In this document: positions 50,598 through 59,704 of the stretch, piece after piece
How the letters are laid out: each line of letters starts with the position of its first letter
How positions within the stretch are numbered: position 1 is the first letter of the stretch
Source: Franzmannia qiaohouensis
GTDB lineage: Bacteria; Pseudomonadota; Gammaproteobacteria; Pseudomonadales; Halomonadaceae
Direction: 5' to 3'
Length of the DNA: 64,000 nt
Assembly: GCF_031451695.1 (NCBI RefSeq)
Contig: NZ_JARWAM010000007.1
Coordinates: 237,195 to 301,194, forward strand
Notes under the pieces: generated by a model
The model's database searches: none
Told to the model about the DNA's origin: nothing
The model's input: the letters and a program-made list of their open reading frames with translations, nothing else
Translations under genes and position numbers: made by a program

Positions 50598-53009
50598 TCA
50601 TTCGGGCAAGGCATAGGCGATGATGGCATCACCGGCCTTGGTGCCCAGCGAGCCATGGCCGCCCGCCACGACCACTAGCACCTGCTTTCCCTGCGAGTTG
50701 CGGTAGGTCATCGGCGTGGCCTGTCCGCCGGCGGGCAAGCGGTCTTCCCACAGCTGCTCGCCGGTCGTCACGTCGTAGGCGCGAACGTAGTAGTCCAGGG
50801 TGCCGCTCATGAATGCCACGCCTCCCGCCGTCATCACGGGGCCACCCAGGTCGGGAACGCCAAGCTTGAACGGTAGCGGCAGCGGCGCGAGGTCACGCAC
50901 GGTGCCATTGCGATGTTGCCAGACGACCTCCCCGGTCCGCAGGTCGGCGCCGGCGACCATGCCCCAGGGCGGCTGCTGGCAGGGCAGGTCGATGGGCGAC
51001 ATGAACGGCATGAGTTCCACCGCGTAAGGCGCACCGAAGTTCTCGTTGATGCCCGGGCCCGGCGAATCCATGCTGACATGAAGGCTATAGTCGTCGTCGC
51101 GTGGAATCAGGCGCGACACGAAGGCGAGATAGCCAGGCGTGGTGAAGGCGACCTGACGCTCCGGGTCAACGGCGATGCCGCCCCAGTTGAAGACACCGAA
51201 ATTGCCCGGATAGACCAGCGTGCCGTTGGTCGACGGCGGGGTATAGCGTCCTTCGTAGTTCAGCTGGCGAAACGCGATACGACAGGCCAACTGGTCGAAA
51301 AGCGTCAAGCCCCACATGGCCGCCTCCTGCAGCGGCGCTGGCTCCAGGGAGAGCGCCGAGGCAGGCTGGGTGGGATGGGCGACATCGGGCAACTGCGTGG
51401 CTTGAGACACTTCCTCTTCCACCACCGGCAGGATCGGCTCGCCGGTCTCACGATTGAGCACGAACAGATCGCCCTGCTTGGTTGGTGCCACCAGCGCCGG
51501 CACATCACCTTCCGGCATGCTCAGGTCGATCAGGCTGGGCTGGGAGGACACGTCATAATCCCACAGGTCGTGATGAACGGTCTGGAAGACCCACTCGACC
51601 CGACCATCGGCAAGGTTGAGCGCGACGATGGACGACGCGAAGCGGCCGGTGAACTCGTCACGCTCCACGCCCCACTGGTCGGGGGGCTGGTTGCCCATCG
51701 GCAGATAGACCATGCCGAGGTCTTCATCGACGCTGGCGATCGACCACATGTTGGGGCTGTTGGCGACATAGAACTCATCGTCGGCGATGGGATCGGTTGC
51801 CTCGGGGTTGCGCGGATCCCAGTTCCAGACCAGCTCGCCACTCTGGACATCATAGGCGCGTATCACGCCCGAGGTGTTGTCGGTGGTCACATTGTCGTTG
51901 ATGGCGCCACCGATGATGACCAGTTCTTGGGTGACCACCGGCGGCGACGTGGAGTAGTAGAAGCCCGGCCGGTAATTCGGCATGTTGGCCGACAGATCGA
52001 TGGCGCCATCGTCGCCGAATCCCACGCAGGCACGGCCACTCTCGGCATCGAGTGCCAAGAGGCGCGCATCGGCGGTGGGCATGAAAATGCGTCGCGCACA
52101 GTGCATCTCGTCGGCATCGGCGCTCTCATCGCTGCCGGGGTGATATGACACGCCGCGGCAGGTCTGGTGCTGACGGTTGATGTCCTGCGGCGACTGCGGA
52201 TCGAAACGCCATCTCTCGCTGCCATCGTCGGCATCGAGCGCGATGACCAGGCTATGCGGGGTACACAGGTACAGCGTGTCGTCGACCTTGAGCGGCGTCA
52301 CTTGGTAGGTGGTCTCGATGGGGTCGCCCGGGCCGCGCATATCGCCGGTATTGAAGGTCCAGAGCACCTCGAGCTCGCCCACGTTGTCCGGCGTGATCTC
52401 GTCCAGCGGTGAATAGCGCTGACCGAACCCGGTCCTGCCATAGGCGTGCCACTCGCCATCGGCGCTGCCCTCGACCTGCTGGGCCTCATCGCCGTGGGCG
52501 TCCGCCTCATGCGCTGACCTCGCCACCGCGTCGGGTAGCTGGCCCTGCACCGCGTGCGGATCAGTGAATAGCGAGGCCAGCGCCACGACCGCCGAGACGA
52601 CCAGCACAGCGGCCAGCGGCGCCATGCTCCGCGAATCGAACCCCGGCCAGAAACGACTGGTGGCAGCGCTGGCCGGGGCGCGTGATGTCGCGGGGGTGCC
52701 AAGCGACCGGGTGACCCAGGGGGTCAACAACCACAGGCCAATCAGGACCACCAGGCTGCAGCGGGGCAGCAACGCCCACCAGTCGAGCCCGACTTCCCAT
52801 AGCGCCCACAGCAGGGTAATGATCACCACCACGGCATAGACCCACAGGGCTGCGCCATGTCGCTTGATCAACAGCCCGGCGGTGACCAGAAACCCTAGCG
52901 CAGCCAGCAGGTAAAACCAGCTTCCTCCGAGTGCCGCGAGCCATACGCCACCGATTGCCAGGCCCATCCCCAGCAACAACAGAATCCCTCCCGTCAATAC
53001 CGCTGCCAT
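50598..53009 (-). CDS. gcd: Membrane-bound PQQ-dependent glucose dehydrogenase
   Basis: An 803-residue quinoprotein (E. coli Gcd 796). Five N-terminal membrane helices (about 1-145) carry ubiquinone reduction, and the eight-bladed beta-propeller domain follows. Typical stretches include LYLCTPHSLVIALDADDGSERWRFDP, QTCRGVSYH, RIFMPTADARLLALDAESGRAC, WVFQTVHHDLWDYDV and GHGSLGTKAGDAIIAYALP. It oxidises glucose to gluconolactone in the periplasm. PQQ biosynthesis genes are not in the window. The ATG at 53009 has AAGGAGAG; about 265 bp of AT-richer sequence lies between it and the next gene, with no promoter I can assign. Confidence 0.94.
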   Translation of the reverse strand: MAAVLTGGILLLLGMGLAIGGVWLAALGGSWFYLLAALGFLVTAGLLIKRHGAALWVYAVVVIITLLWALWEVGLDWWALLPRCSLVVLIGLWLLTPWVTRSLGTPATSRAPASAATSRFWPGFDSRSMAPLAAVLVVSAVVALASLFTDPHAVQGQLPDAVARSAHEADAHGDEAQQVEGSADGEWHAYGRTGFGQRYSPLDEITPDNVGELEVLWTFNTGDMRGPGDPIETTYQVTPLKVDDTLYLCTPHSLVIALDADDGSERWRFDPQSPQDINRQHQTCRGVSYHPGSDESADADEMHCARRIFMPTADARLLALDAESGRACVGFGDDGAIDLSANMPNYRPGFYYSTSPPVVTQELVIIGGAINDNVTTDNTSGVIRAYDVQSGELVWNWDPRNPEATDPIADDEFYVANSPNMWSIASVDEDLGMVYLPMGNQPPDQWGVERDEFTGRFASSIVALNLADGRVEWVFQTVHHDLWDYDVSSQPSLIDLSMPEGDVPALVAPTKQGDLFVLNRETGEPILPVVEEEVSQATQLPDVAHPTQPASALSLEPAPLQEAAMWGLTLFDQLACRIAFRQLNYEGRYTPPSTNGTLVYPGNFGVFNWGGIAVDPERQVAFTTPGYLAFVSRLIPRDDDYSLHVSMDSPGPGINENFGAPYAVELMPFMSPIDLPCQQPPWGMVAGADLRTGEVVWQHRNGTVRDLAPLPLPFKLGVPDLGGPVMTAGGVAFMSGTLDYYVRAYDVTTGEQLWEDRLPAGGQATPMTYRNSQGKQVLVVVAGGHGSLGTKAGDAIIAYALPE

Positions 53010-53275
53010 GTCGCTCTCCTTGGCATTGCCTTGCGTTCCTTTCCTGGGAGTCGCCTGCAAGCGGCTCACACCTTCACTTGCAAGGTAGTGATACAGCCAG
53101 GATGAGCGAACGCTGTAGCAACAGCATAGGGACAGTTGGCGACGGCGTATAACGAGGCGAGTTTAAATAGTCTTTTTTGATGGCTTTTTTTTCATGGAGG
53201 CTGGCTTGATTAGATAACTGCCTGAGCCAATTACACCAGGTTGCATGACATTAGTGGCGACATCATCAGCCACGC

Positions 53276-54298
53276 TCAGGGCGCCGGCAGCCAGGCCATC
53301 ACCAGCCGACTCAGCGCCACTAGCGAGTCGCGGTGCACTCGCTCCCAGCCGTGGGAGGCATCGGCGCCGAAACAGGCCAGCGCATTGCGCACATCGAGGC
53401 CCGCCTTGGCCGCGGCGTCGCCGTCGCAGTAGTAGTAGGGAAAGCAGTCGCGGGTAAAGGGGATCTGCTGCTCACGGCACAGCGCGATCAGTCGCCTTGT
53501 GGCAACGGGATGCAGCGGCCCCAGGGAGTCGAGCATGGCGATGGTCACCCCGTGGTGGCAGACGATCTGGCCCTCGCCCTGGGCGGCGATATCCAGGTTG
53601 AGCACCTCCTCGATGCCTTGGAACATTACCCCAGTGATGCCCACCCCCAGCTCCTCGGCACACGAGAACACCAGGCGCACATCGGGCGGCAGGCCGACCG
53701 CACGGACTGCCGTCAGCAGGCAGGCAATGGCCGCCTTGTTGTCGAGGTGGCGGGCATTGATAAAGCCGCTGTCGGTAACGCTGGGCTGGCTGTCGACGCT
53801 GACCAGCGCGCCCACCTCGATGCCCTGCTCGCGCAGCGCCGCCGGCGCGGTATCGACCAGATCCAGGCGCAGCTCGATATGCGCCCAGTCTGCCGGCAGC
53901 CGATCGATCGCCTCGTTATGGACATGTCCCGATGCCTTCGTCGGCAGCAGGGTGCCCGTCGCCAGCACCTCTCCTGCTTCGCCATGCAGCTTGACCCGCG
54001 CGCCATCGGCAAAGCGTGCATTCCACGAGCCGATCGGCCTGACCGCCAGCCGGCCGTTGTCCTTGAGCCGCACCACCATCGCACCCAGGGTATCCATGTG
54101 GGTAGTAATCGCCCGCCGCGCTGCGCCGTCCGGCGCCTCGGCCAGCAGGTCACCGCGAGCAGTGCGCCGAGTCACCAGTCCCAGGCGCGTGAGTTCATCC
54201 GCCAGATGGTCGGCGATCGCAGCGGTATGCAGCGACGGCGAGGGTATCGCCAGCAGCGCCAGCAGCTGGTTCTCGAGGTAGCGGGTATCGAATGCCAT
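53276..54298 (-). CDS. M42-family aminopeptidase of the NAGGN osmoprotectant type
   Basis: A 340-residue dinuclear metallopeptidase. Metal-binding and catalytic motifs are TTHMDTLGAMV (His, Asp), NARHLDNKAAIA (Asp), CAEELGVG (Glu-Glu pair), LDIAAQGEG and the terminal DASHGWERVH (His). The IGSWNARFADGARV, ATGTLLPTKASGHVHNEAID and VDSQPSVTDSGFIN stretches match the M42 peptidase linked to N-acetylglutaminylglutamine amide metabolism. The other genes of that system (the synthetase and amidotransferase) are not next to it here. The assignment to that subtype is from memory. Confidence 0.82.
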   Translation of the reverse strand: MAFDTRYLENQLLALLAIPSPSLHTAAIADHLADELTRLGLVTRRTARGDLLAEAPDGAARRAITTHMDTLGAMVVRLKDNGRLAVRPIGSWNARFADGARVKLHGEAGEVLATGTLLPTKASGHVHNEAIDRLPADWAHIELRLDLVDTAPAALREQGIEVGALVSVDSQPSVTDSGFINARHLDNKAAIACLLTAVRAVGLPPDVRLVFSCAEELGVGITGVMFQGIEEVLNLDIAAQGEGQIVCHHGVTIAMLDSLGPLHPVATRRLIALCREQQIPFTRDCFPYYYCDGDAAAKAGLDVRNALACFGADASHGWERVHRDSLVALSRLVMAWLPAP

Positions 54299-54438
54299 GG
54301 TCGCCTCGCGTCAAGATCGCCAAGCCCCATGTTAGCGCGTTAGCGCCGCATAGCGGTCAACATCGCGGCCGATTTCCGGTAACCTCTGATGTTCGTCAAA
54401 CGACGCCATTCCCTATCGCCTGCCGACACAGGGCCGTG

Positions 54439-56148
54439 ATGCTCAAGCGCTACCTGCCGATTCTCGCCTGGCTGCCCCACTATCACCGACGGCTGTTCGG
54501 CGCCGACCTGCTGGCCGGCATCATCGTCACGGTGATGGTGATTCCGCAGTCGCTGGCCTATGCGATTCTCGCCGGCCTGCCCGCGGTGGTGGGGCTCTAC
54601 GCCAGTATCTTGCCGCAGCTGGTCTATTGCCTGTTCGGCACTAGTCGCACCCTGGCGGTGGGCCCGGTGGCGATCATCGCGCTGATGACCGGCGCTGCGC
54701 TGTCGGCGGTGGCAAGCCCGGGCAGCCCGGAGTATCTGCAGGCGGCGCTGGTGCTATCGCTGCTGTCGGGGGGCATGCTCGCCGCCATGGGGCTGATGAA
54801 GCTGGGCTTCTTCACCAACTTCCTCAGTCATCCGGTGATTTCCGGCTTCCTCACCGCCTCGGGTATTCTCATCGCCGCCAGCCAGGTGGGCAGCATGCTG
54901 GGTATCCACAGCAGCGGCTTCACGCTGCTCGAGCGTCTTGTCACCCTGATCCCCAACCTCGCCGATATCCACTTACCCACGCTGGTGATCGGCCTGGGCA
55001 CCCTGAGCTTCCTGGTGCTGATGCGCCGCTACGGGCGCGACACCCTGTGCCGTCTGGGCCTGGTGGCAGGCCTGGCCGACCTGCTGGCCAAGGCCGGGCC
55101 GGTGTTCGCGGTGGTCGCCACCACCCTGGCCACCTGGTATTGGGACCTGGCGGCCAGCGGCGTGGCGGTAGTCGGCGCTATTCCTCAGGGCCTGCCGCCG
55201 CTGACCCTGCCCTTCAGTGAGCTGTCGCTGTGGCGAGCCCTGCTGATCCCTGCACTGCTGATCAGCCTGGTGGGCTTCGTCGAATCGATCTCGATGGGCC
55301 AGATGCTGGCCGCCAAGCGGCGCCAGCGGATATCGCCCAACCAGGAGCTGATCGGTCTCGGCGGTGCCAACCTCGCCGCCGGTTTCAGCGGCGGCATGCC
55401 GGTCACCGGTGGGCTGTCGCGCACCGTGATCAACTTCGATGCCGGCGCCCAGACCCCCGCCGCCGGCGCCTTCGCCGCGCTCGGCATCGCCCTGGTCACC
55501 CTGTCGATGACCTCGCTGCTCTACTACCTGCCGATCGCCACCCTGGCCGCGACCATCACCGTCTCGATCCTGACCCTGGTGGATATCGACATGCTGCGCC
55601 AGACCTGGCGCTACTCGCGAAGCGACTTCGCCGCCATGGCGGTGACCATCCTGCTGACCCTGGTGGAGGGCGTGGAGGCTGGCATCATCGCCGGGGTCGC
55701 CCTCTCCGTCGGGCTATTCCTGTATCGCACCAGCCGTCCGCACAGTGCGCTGGTCGGCCGCGTGCCCGGCACCGAGCACTTCCGCAACCTGACCCGCCAT
55801 GAGGTGGAAACCGCCAGCCACCTCGCCCTGCTGCGCATCGACGAGAGCCTCTACTTCGCCAACGCCCGCTATCTCGAGGATACCGTCTACGACCTGGTCG
55901 CCAGCCGGCCCGAGCTCGAGCACGTGGTGCTGATCTGCTCGGCGGTCAACCTGATCGACGCCTCGGCGCTGGAGAGCCTCGACGCGATCAACGCGCGCCT
56001 CAAGGACTCTGACGTCACCCTGCACCTGGCCGAGGTCAAGGGGCCGGTGATGGACCAGCTCAACCGCAGCCACTTCCTCGACGAGATCACCGGCCGCGTG
56101 TTTCTCAGCACCTACGCCGCCTGGCGTGAACTGAGCGCTGCCGAGTAA
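54439..56148 (+). CDS. SulP-family anion permease with STAS domain
   Basis: A 569-residue sulfate-permease-family protein. The N-terminal helices include GADLLAGIIVTVMVIPQSLAYA, GLPAVVGLYASILPQLVY and the GTSRTLAVGPVAI motif. Later the NQELIGLGGANLAAGFSGGMPVTGGLSRT motif marks the family, and the C-terminal third is a STAS domain (LALLRIDESLYFANARYLED, VVLICSAVNLIDASALESL). Substrate (sulfate, bicarbonate, other anions) is not clear from the sequence. The ATG at 54439 has AGGG 5 nt upstream; the frame is open from 54292 but this part overlaps the divergent peptidase gene. Confidence 0.9.
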   Translation: MLKRYLPILAWLPHYHRRLFGADLLAGIIVTVMVIPQSLAYAILAGLPAVVGLYASILPQLVYCLFGTSRTLAVGPVAIIALMTGAALSAVASPGSPEYLQAALVLSLLSGGMLAAMGLMKLGFFTNFLSHPVISGFLTASGILIAASQVGSMLGIHSSGFTLLERLVTLIPNLADIHLPTLVIGLGTLSFLVLMRRYGRDTLCRLGLVAGLADLLAKAGPVFAVVATTLATWYWDLAASGVAVVGAIPQGLPPLTLPFSELSLWRALLIPALLISLVGFVESISMGQMLAAKRRQRISPNQELIGLGGANLAAGFSGGMPVTGGLSRTVINFDAGAQTPAAGAFAALGIALVTLSMTSLLYYLPIATLAATITVSILTLVDIDMLRQTWRYSRSDFAAMAVTILLTLVEGVEAGIIAGVALSVGLFLYRTSRPHSALVGRVPGTEHFRNLTRHEVETASHLALLRIDESLYFANARYLEDTVYDLVASRPELEHVVLICSAVNLIDASALESLDAINARLKDSDVTLHLAEVKGPVMDQLNRSHFLDEITGRVFLSTYAAWRELSAAE

Positions 56149-56310
56149 GCGCCCGCCGATGCCTCCCCCGCCATCGCGTTAGACATTCGTCTTAGCGCAG
56201 CAGGCAGGCATACCTCGCATATCGCCTCACCGAGCCGCTAGCTATTTCAAATCAGATAGTTACTGGATAGCGCCCGGCATATTTCATCTCCCTTCATGAC
56301 GCCCGGTCGT

Positions 56311-56340
56311 TTGACACCGGCCGGGGAGCTTCCCTACTAT
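56311..56340 (+). promoter_or_regulatory. Predicted sigma70 promoter for the TAXI-TRAP operon
   Basis: TTGACA (-35, 6/6), an 18-bp spacer and TACTAT (-10, 4/6), with a start expected near 56347. The remaining 56149-56310 part of the gap shows no other feature I can support. Confidence 0.55.
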
Positions 56341-56419
56341 CGAAATCAGTTTTTGAAACGCAGTACCGCATAGCAAAATACAACAACGCCAACACCCCCA
56401 CGCTCATGAGGAGCCTCGC

Positions 56420-57580
56420 ATGCGCCAGATCACGCGCCGACTCGCTTTCGCCGCCCTTCCTCTCTCGCTCCTGGCTAGCGCCGTGGCCCAGTCCAACGAG
56501 ATCACGCTTCCCAGCACCATGGCCTGGACCGCCTACGGCACCAACTCCAGCGGCTACGCCCAGGCGGTCGCCATAGGCAATATGCTGCAGTCCCAGCACG
56601 GCACATCGGTGCGCATCCTGCCCGGCGACAATGACGTCTCGCGCATGACGCCGCTCAAGCAGGGGCGGGTCGACCTTTGCGCCTGCGGCATCGCCAGCTA
56701 CTACGGTGCCGAGGGCGTGATGATGTTTGCCGACCGTGACTGGGGCCCACAGCCGCTGCGGGTCATCACCACCTCGACGGCGTCGTTTGGGCTTTCTCTG
56801 GCCGTCGCCGGCGATCTCGACGTGGAAACCCCTGCCGACCTGGCCGGCAAGCGTGTGGCCTATATCCGCGGTGACGACGCGCTCAACAAGGGAACCGAGG
56901 CCTATCTCGCCTTCGGTGGCTTGACCTGGGATGACGTCGAGCGCGTCGACTTCCCCGGTTACAGCCGCTCCTTCGACGGCATTATTGCCGGTGACGTCGA
57001 CGCCTCGTTCACCACCACCGTGACCCCGCCGGCGCAGCAGCTGGCCAGCAGCCCGCGCGGCATCAGCTGGCCGGTTCTCGACCCGGATGATGCGGCCGGC
57101 TGGGAACGCATGCTGGCGGTAGCGCCCTACTTCCGTCCCCACGAGGTCACCGCGGGTGCAGGCGGCGTCAGCGCAGACAACCCGGTGCCCAGTGCCAGCT
57201 ACCCCTATCCCATCGTGGTGGCCAACCAGGACCTCGACGACAGCGTCGCCTATGGCCTGATCAAGGCGCTGCAGGACAATTACGACGACTACAAGGACAA
57301 CGCCCCGGGCGCCGTGGGCTATGCCCTCGAGTATCAGGACCTGGAATGGGTCGTGCCCTTCCACGACGCGGTCGTCGAGTACTACCGCGACATCGATGTC
57401 TGGACCGATGAGATGCAAGCCCACCAGGAGCAGTTGGTCGAGCGCCAGACGGTGCTGAAACAGGCCTGGGACGACTTCATTGGCGATGCACCGAGCGATG
57501 ACGACGACTTCACCGATGCCTGGATGCAAGCCAGAGCCGCCGCGCTGGATGATGCCGGTTTCGAGCCGATCTTCGAGTGA
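56420..57580 (+). CDS. TAXI-family TRAP transporter binding protein
   Basis: A 386-residue periplasmic binding protein, partner of a fused TRAP permease. Signal peptide about residues 1-23. TAXI-type marks are the early TAYGTNSSGYAQAVAIGNMLQSQHG, the VRILPGDNDVSRMTPLKQGRVDLCACG stretch, and ETPADLAGKRVAYIRGDD. At 386 it is longer than most TAXI proteins (about 320), with an extended C-terminal tail. The start has a GAGGAG SD. It binds an unknown carboxylate. First gene of the catabolic run ending at 63480. Confidence 0.9.
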   Translation: MRQITRRLAFAALPLSLLASAVAQSNEITLPSTMAWTAYGTNSSGYAQAVAIGNMLQSQHGTSVRILPGDNDVSRMTPLKQGRVDLCACGIASYYGAEGVMMFADRDWGPQPLRVITTSTASFGLSLAVAGDLDVETPADLAGKRVAYIRGDDALNKGTEAYLAFGGLTWDDVERVDFPGYSRSFDGIIAGDVDASFTTTVTPPAQQLASSPRGISWPVLDPDDAAGWERMLAVAPYFRPHEVTAGAGGVSADNPVPSASYPYPIVVANQDLDDSVAYGLIKALQDNYDDYKDNAPGAVGYALEYQDLEWVVPFHDAVVEYYRDIDVWTDEMQAHQEQLVERQTVLKQAWDDFIGDAPSDDDDFTDAWMQARAAALDDAGFEPIFE

Positions 57581-57586
57581 TCACAC

Positions 57587-57606
57587 GGGGCGGTGCAAAC
57601 CGCCCC
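57587..57606 (+). other. GNRA-loop hairpin between TAXI protein and TRAP permease genes
   Basis: A perfect 8-bp stem GGGGCGGT/ACCGCCCC with a GCAA tetraloop directly after the TAXI stop, followed by ATTTGCTT. It may stop most transcription or protect the 3' end, so that the binding protein is made in excess of the permease. It argues against a GTG start at 57577 for the permease. Confidence 0.6.
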
Positions 57607-57627
57607 ATTTGCTTCACGGACGCCGCC

Positions 57628-59649
57628 ATGACCACAGCCATTCCCCCCGCCAGCCCCCAGCAGGCCAAGGAAAAGATCACCCAGATCCGCACCCTGCCGA
57701 TGCCCATCCGCTGGCTGCCCGGAGCCGTCACCAGCGTGCTGATGCTGATGACGCTGGACTACCTGTTCAATATCGGCTGGCTGACCTTCGTCACCGGCCT
57801 GGAAACCCAGTTCTACTATGCCGTGGTGGCCCTGCTGCTGCCGCTGGTCTATCTGCTATGGCCAATCCGCGCCGCCGTGCAGGCACGCCCCGTGCCCTGG
57901 TACGACTACCTGCTCAGCGCCATCACGTTGCTCGTCGGCGGCTATTTCGTCTATCACGCCGACTCGATACTTCAGCGCGGCTGGGCCTTCGCCGCACCTG
58001 ACACCGCAGTCGTGGCCAGCTATGCCTACTGGCTGCTGATCATCGAGGCTGCCCGGCGCGCCGGCGGTTGGCCGATCGCCATCATCGTCAGCTGTTTCTC
58101 TCTCTATCCGCTGGTGGCAGATATCGTCCCGGGGCCGATTCAGGCCTTTCCTTCGTCGCTGGAAGAGACGGCGATGTACCACACCATGAGCACCGAGAGC
58201 ATCATGGGGGTGCCGTTACAGGCCTTTGCAGGCCTGGTGATCGGTTTCCTGGTGTTTGGCGTGGTGCTGCAAAAGAGCGGCGGCGGCAAGTTCTTCATCA
58301 ATCTTGCCTTTGCCCTGCTCGGTCATGTGCGCGGCGGACCGGCCAAGGTATCGATCTTCTCCAGCGGCCTGATGGGCTCAATGAGCGGCAGCGTGATCAG
58401 CAACGTGCTGACCACCGGTGTGCTGTCGATTCCTGCCATGCGCCGTATCGGCATGGGCCGCTCGTTCTCCGGCGGCGTCGAGGCGTGCGCCTCCACCGGC
58501 GGTGTACTGATGCCCCCGGTGATGGGCGCCACTGCCTTCGTCATGGCGATGTTTCTCGACGTGCCCTATTCGGCCGTGGCCCTGGCCGCCATCATCCCCT
58601 CGATCCTCTACTTCCTCGGGCTATTCATCCAGATTGATGCCTATGCGGCGCGTCACGACATCAAGGGGCTACCCGCCGTAGAGCTGCCCTCGCTGTGGCA
58701 GACGCTCAAGGAGGGCTGGTACTTCATCTTCGTCTTCGCCCTGCTGGTGTGGATGCTGCTGGTGATGCAGCGCGAAGCGGTCGCACCCTTCTACGCCACC
58801 GCGCTGCTGCTGGTGCTCAACCAGTTCTCTCGGCATAACCGCTGGGGCTTAAGGGAGCTCGGCGAGACCCTCTCCTCCGCCGCCAAGCTGTTTGCCGAGC
58901 TGATCGCCATCCTCGCCGGTGTCGGCATGCTGGTGGGCGCGCTGTCGATGACCGGTCTCTCCGGCACCATTGCCAACGATTTCATCCATATTGCCGGGGG
59001 CAGCGTACCGCTGCTGCTGATCATGGGCGCACTGACCAGCTTCGTGCTGGGTATCGGCATGACCGTCACCGCGGCCTATATCTTCCTGGCCGTGGCGCTG
59101 GCGCCGGCACTCATCCAGGGCGGCGGGCTGGACCCGATGGCCGTGCACATGTTCATCCTCTACTGGGGCATGCTGAGCTTCATTACCCCGCCGGTGGCGC
59201 TGGGCGCCTTCGCCGCCGCTACCGTGGCCGGCGCACGCCCCATGGCCACCGGCCTGCAGGCCATGCGCCTGGGCAGCGTGATCTACTTCATTCCGTTCCT
59301 GTTCGTGCTCAATCCGGCCCTCATCATGCAGGGCGAACCGCTGCAGATCGGCCTGGTGTTCGTCCAGGCGCTGATCGGCATCGTGCTGTTCGCATCGGCC
59401 ATGCAGGGCTACCTGATCGGCGTGGGCCGGCTCGGCGTGGGGATGATCTACGAATCCGTGGTGCGCGGGCTGGTGCTGGTGGCAGGCCTGCTGTTCGCGC
59501 TGCCCGGTGGCGGCATGGTGCCACTCAGCCAGGCTGAGCTGTTCGCCTTCGCCCTTGCTGCCCTGGTACCCGCGGTGCTGCTGGCTCGCTGGAGCCAGCG
59601 CCACGCCCGGCCAGCTGCGGTCTCTGCGCCGTCCGCCGTCGACCCATGA
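57628..59649 (+). CDS. TRAP transporter fused permease (4TM + 12TM)
   Basis: A 673-residue permease in which the small DctQ-like and large DctM-like subunits are joined. The N-terminal part has the small-subunit helices, followed by QAFAGLVIGFLVFGVVLQKSGGGKFFINLAFALLGHVRGGPAKVS, the SSGLMGSMSGSVISNVLTTG motif and CASTGGVLMPPVMGATAFVMA. The second half is again helical (MTGLSGTIANDFIHIAGGSVPLLL). It imports the ligand of the TAXI protein using an ion gradient, suiting a Na+-rich habitat. The start ATG at 57628 has a weak SD; an alternative GTG at 57577 overlaps the TAXI stop. Confidence 0.92.
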   Translation: MTTAIPPASPQQAKEKITQIRTLPMPIRWLPGAVTSVLMLMTLDYLFNIGWLTFVTGLETQFYYAVVALLLPLVYLLWPIRAAVQARPVPWYDYLLSAITLLVGGYFVYHADSILQRGWAFAAPDTAVVASYAYWLLIIEAARRAGGWPIAIIVSCFSLYPLVADIVPGPIQAFPSSLEETAMYHTMSTESIMGVPLQAFAGLVIGFLVFGVVLQKSGGGKFFINLAFALLGHVRGGPAKVSIFSSGLMGSMSGSVISNVLTTGVLSIPAMRRIGMGRSFSGGVEACASTGGVLMPPVMGATAFVMAMFLDVPYSAVALAAIIPSILYFLGLFIQIDAYAARHDIKGLPAVELPSLWQTLKEGWYFIFVFALLVWMLLVMQREAVAPFYATALLLVLNQFSRHNRWGLRELGETLSSAAKLFAELIAILAGVGMLVGALSMTGLSGTIANDFIHIAGGSVPLLLIMGALTSFVLGIGMTVTAAYIFLAVALAPALIQGGGLDPMAVHMFILYWGMLSFITPPVALGAFAAATVAGARPMATGLQAMRLGSVIYFIPFLFVLNPALIMQGEPLQIGLVFVQALIGIVLFASAMQGYLIGVGRLGVGMIYESVVRGLVLVAGLLFALPGGGMVPLSQAELFAFALAALVPAVLLARWSQRHARPAAVSAPSAVDP

Positions 59650-59704
59650 GTGCCGCCATGCATTTCACCATGCCCCTTCCTGCTGATACTGCGAGTGATG
59701 ACGT

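Noticed and set aside
56335..56400. Possible IclR-type operator upstream of the TAXI gene (GAAACGCAGTACCG)
   Set aside because: The symmetry is poor when checked base by base, and there is no second copy nearby.
56294..57529. Minus-strand frame of 411 codons opposite the TAXI protein
   Set aside because: No plausible start signal or motif; the plus-strand frame has a signal peptide, an SD and TAXI-family similarity.
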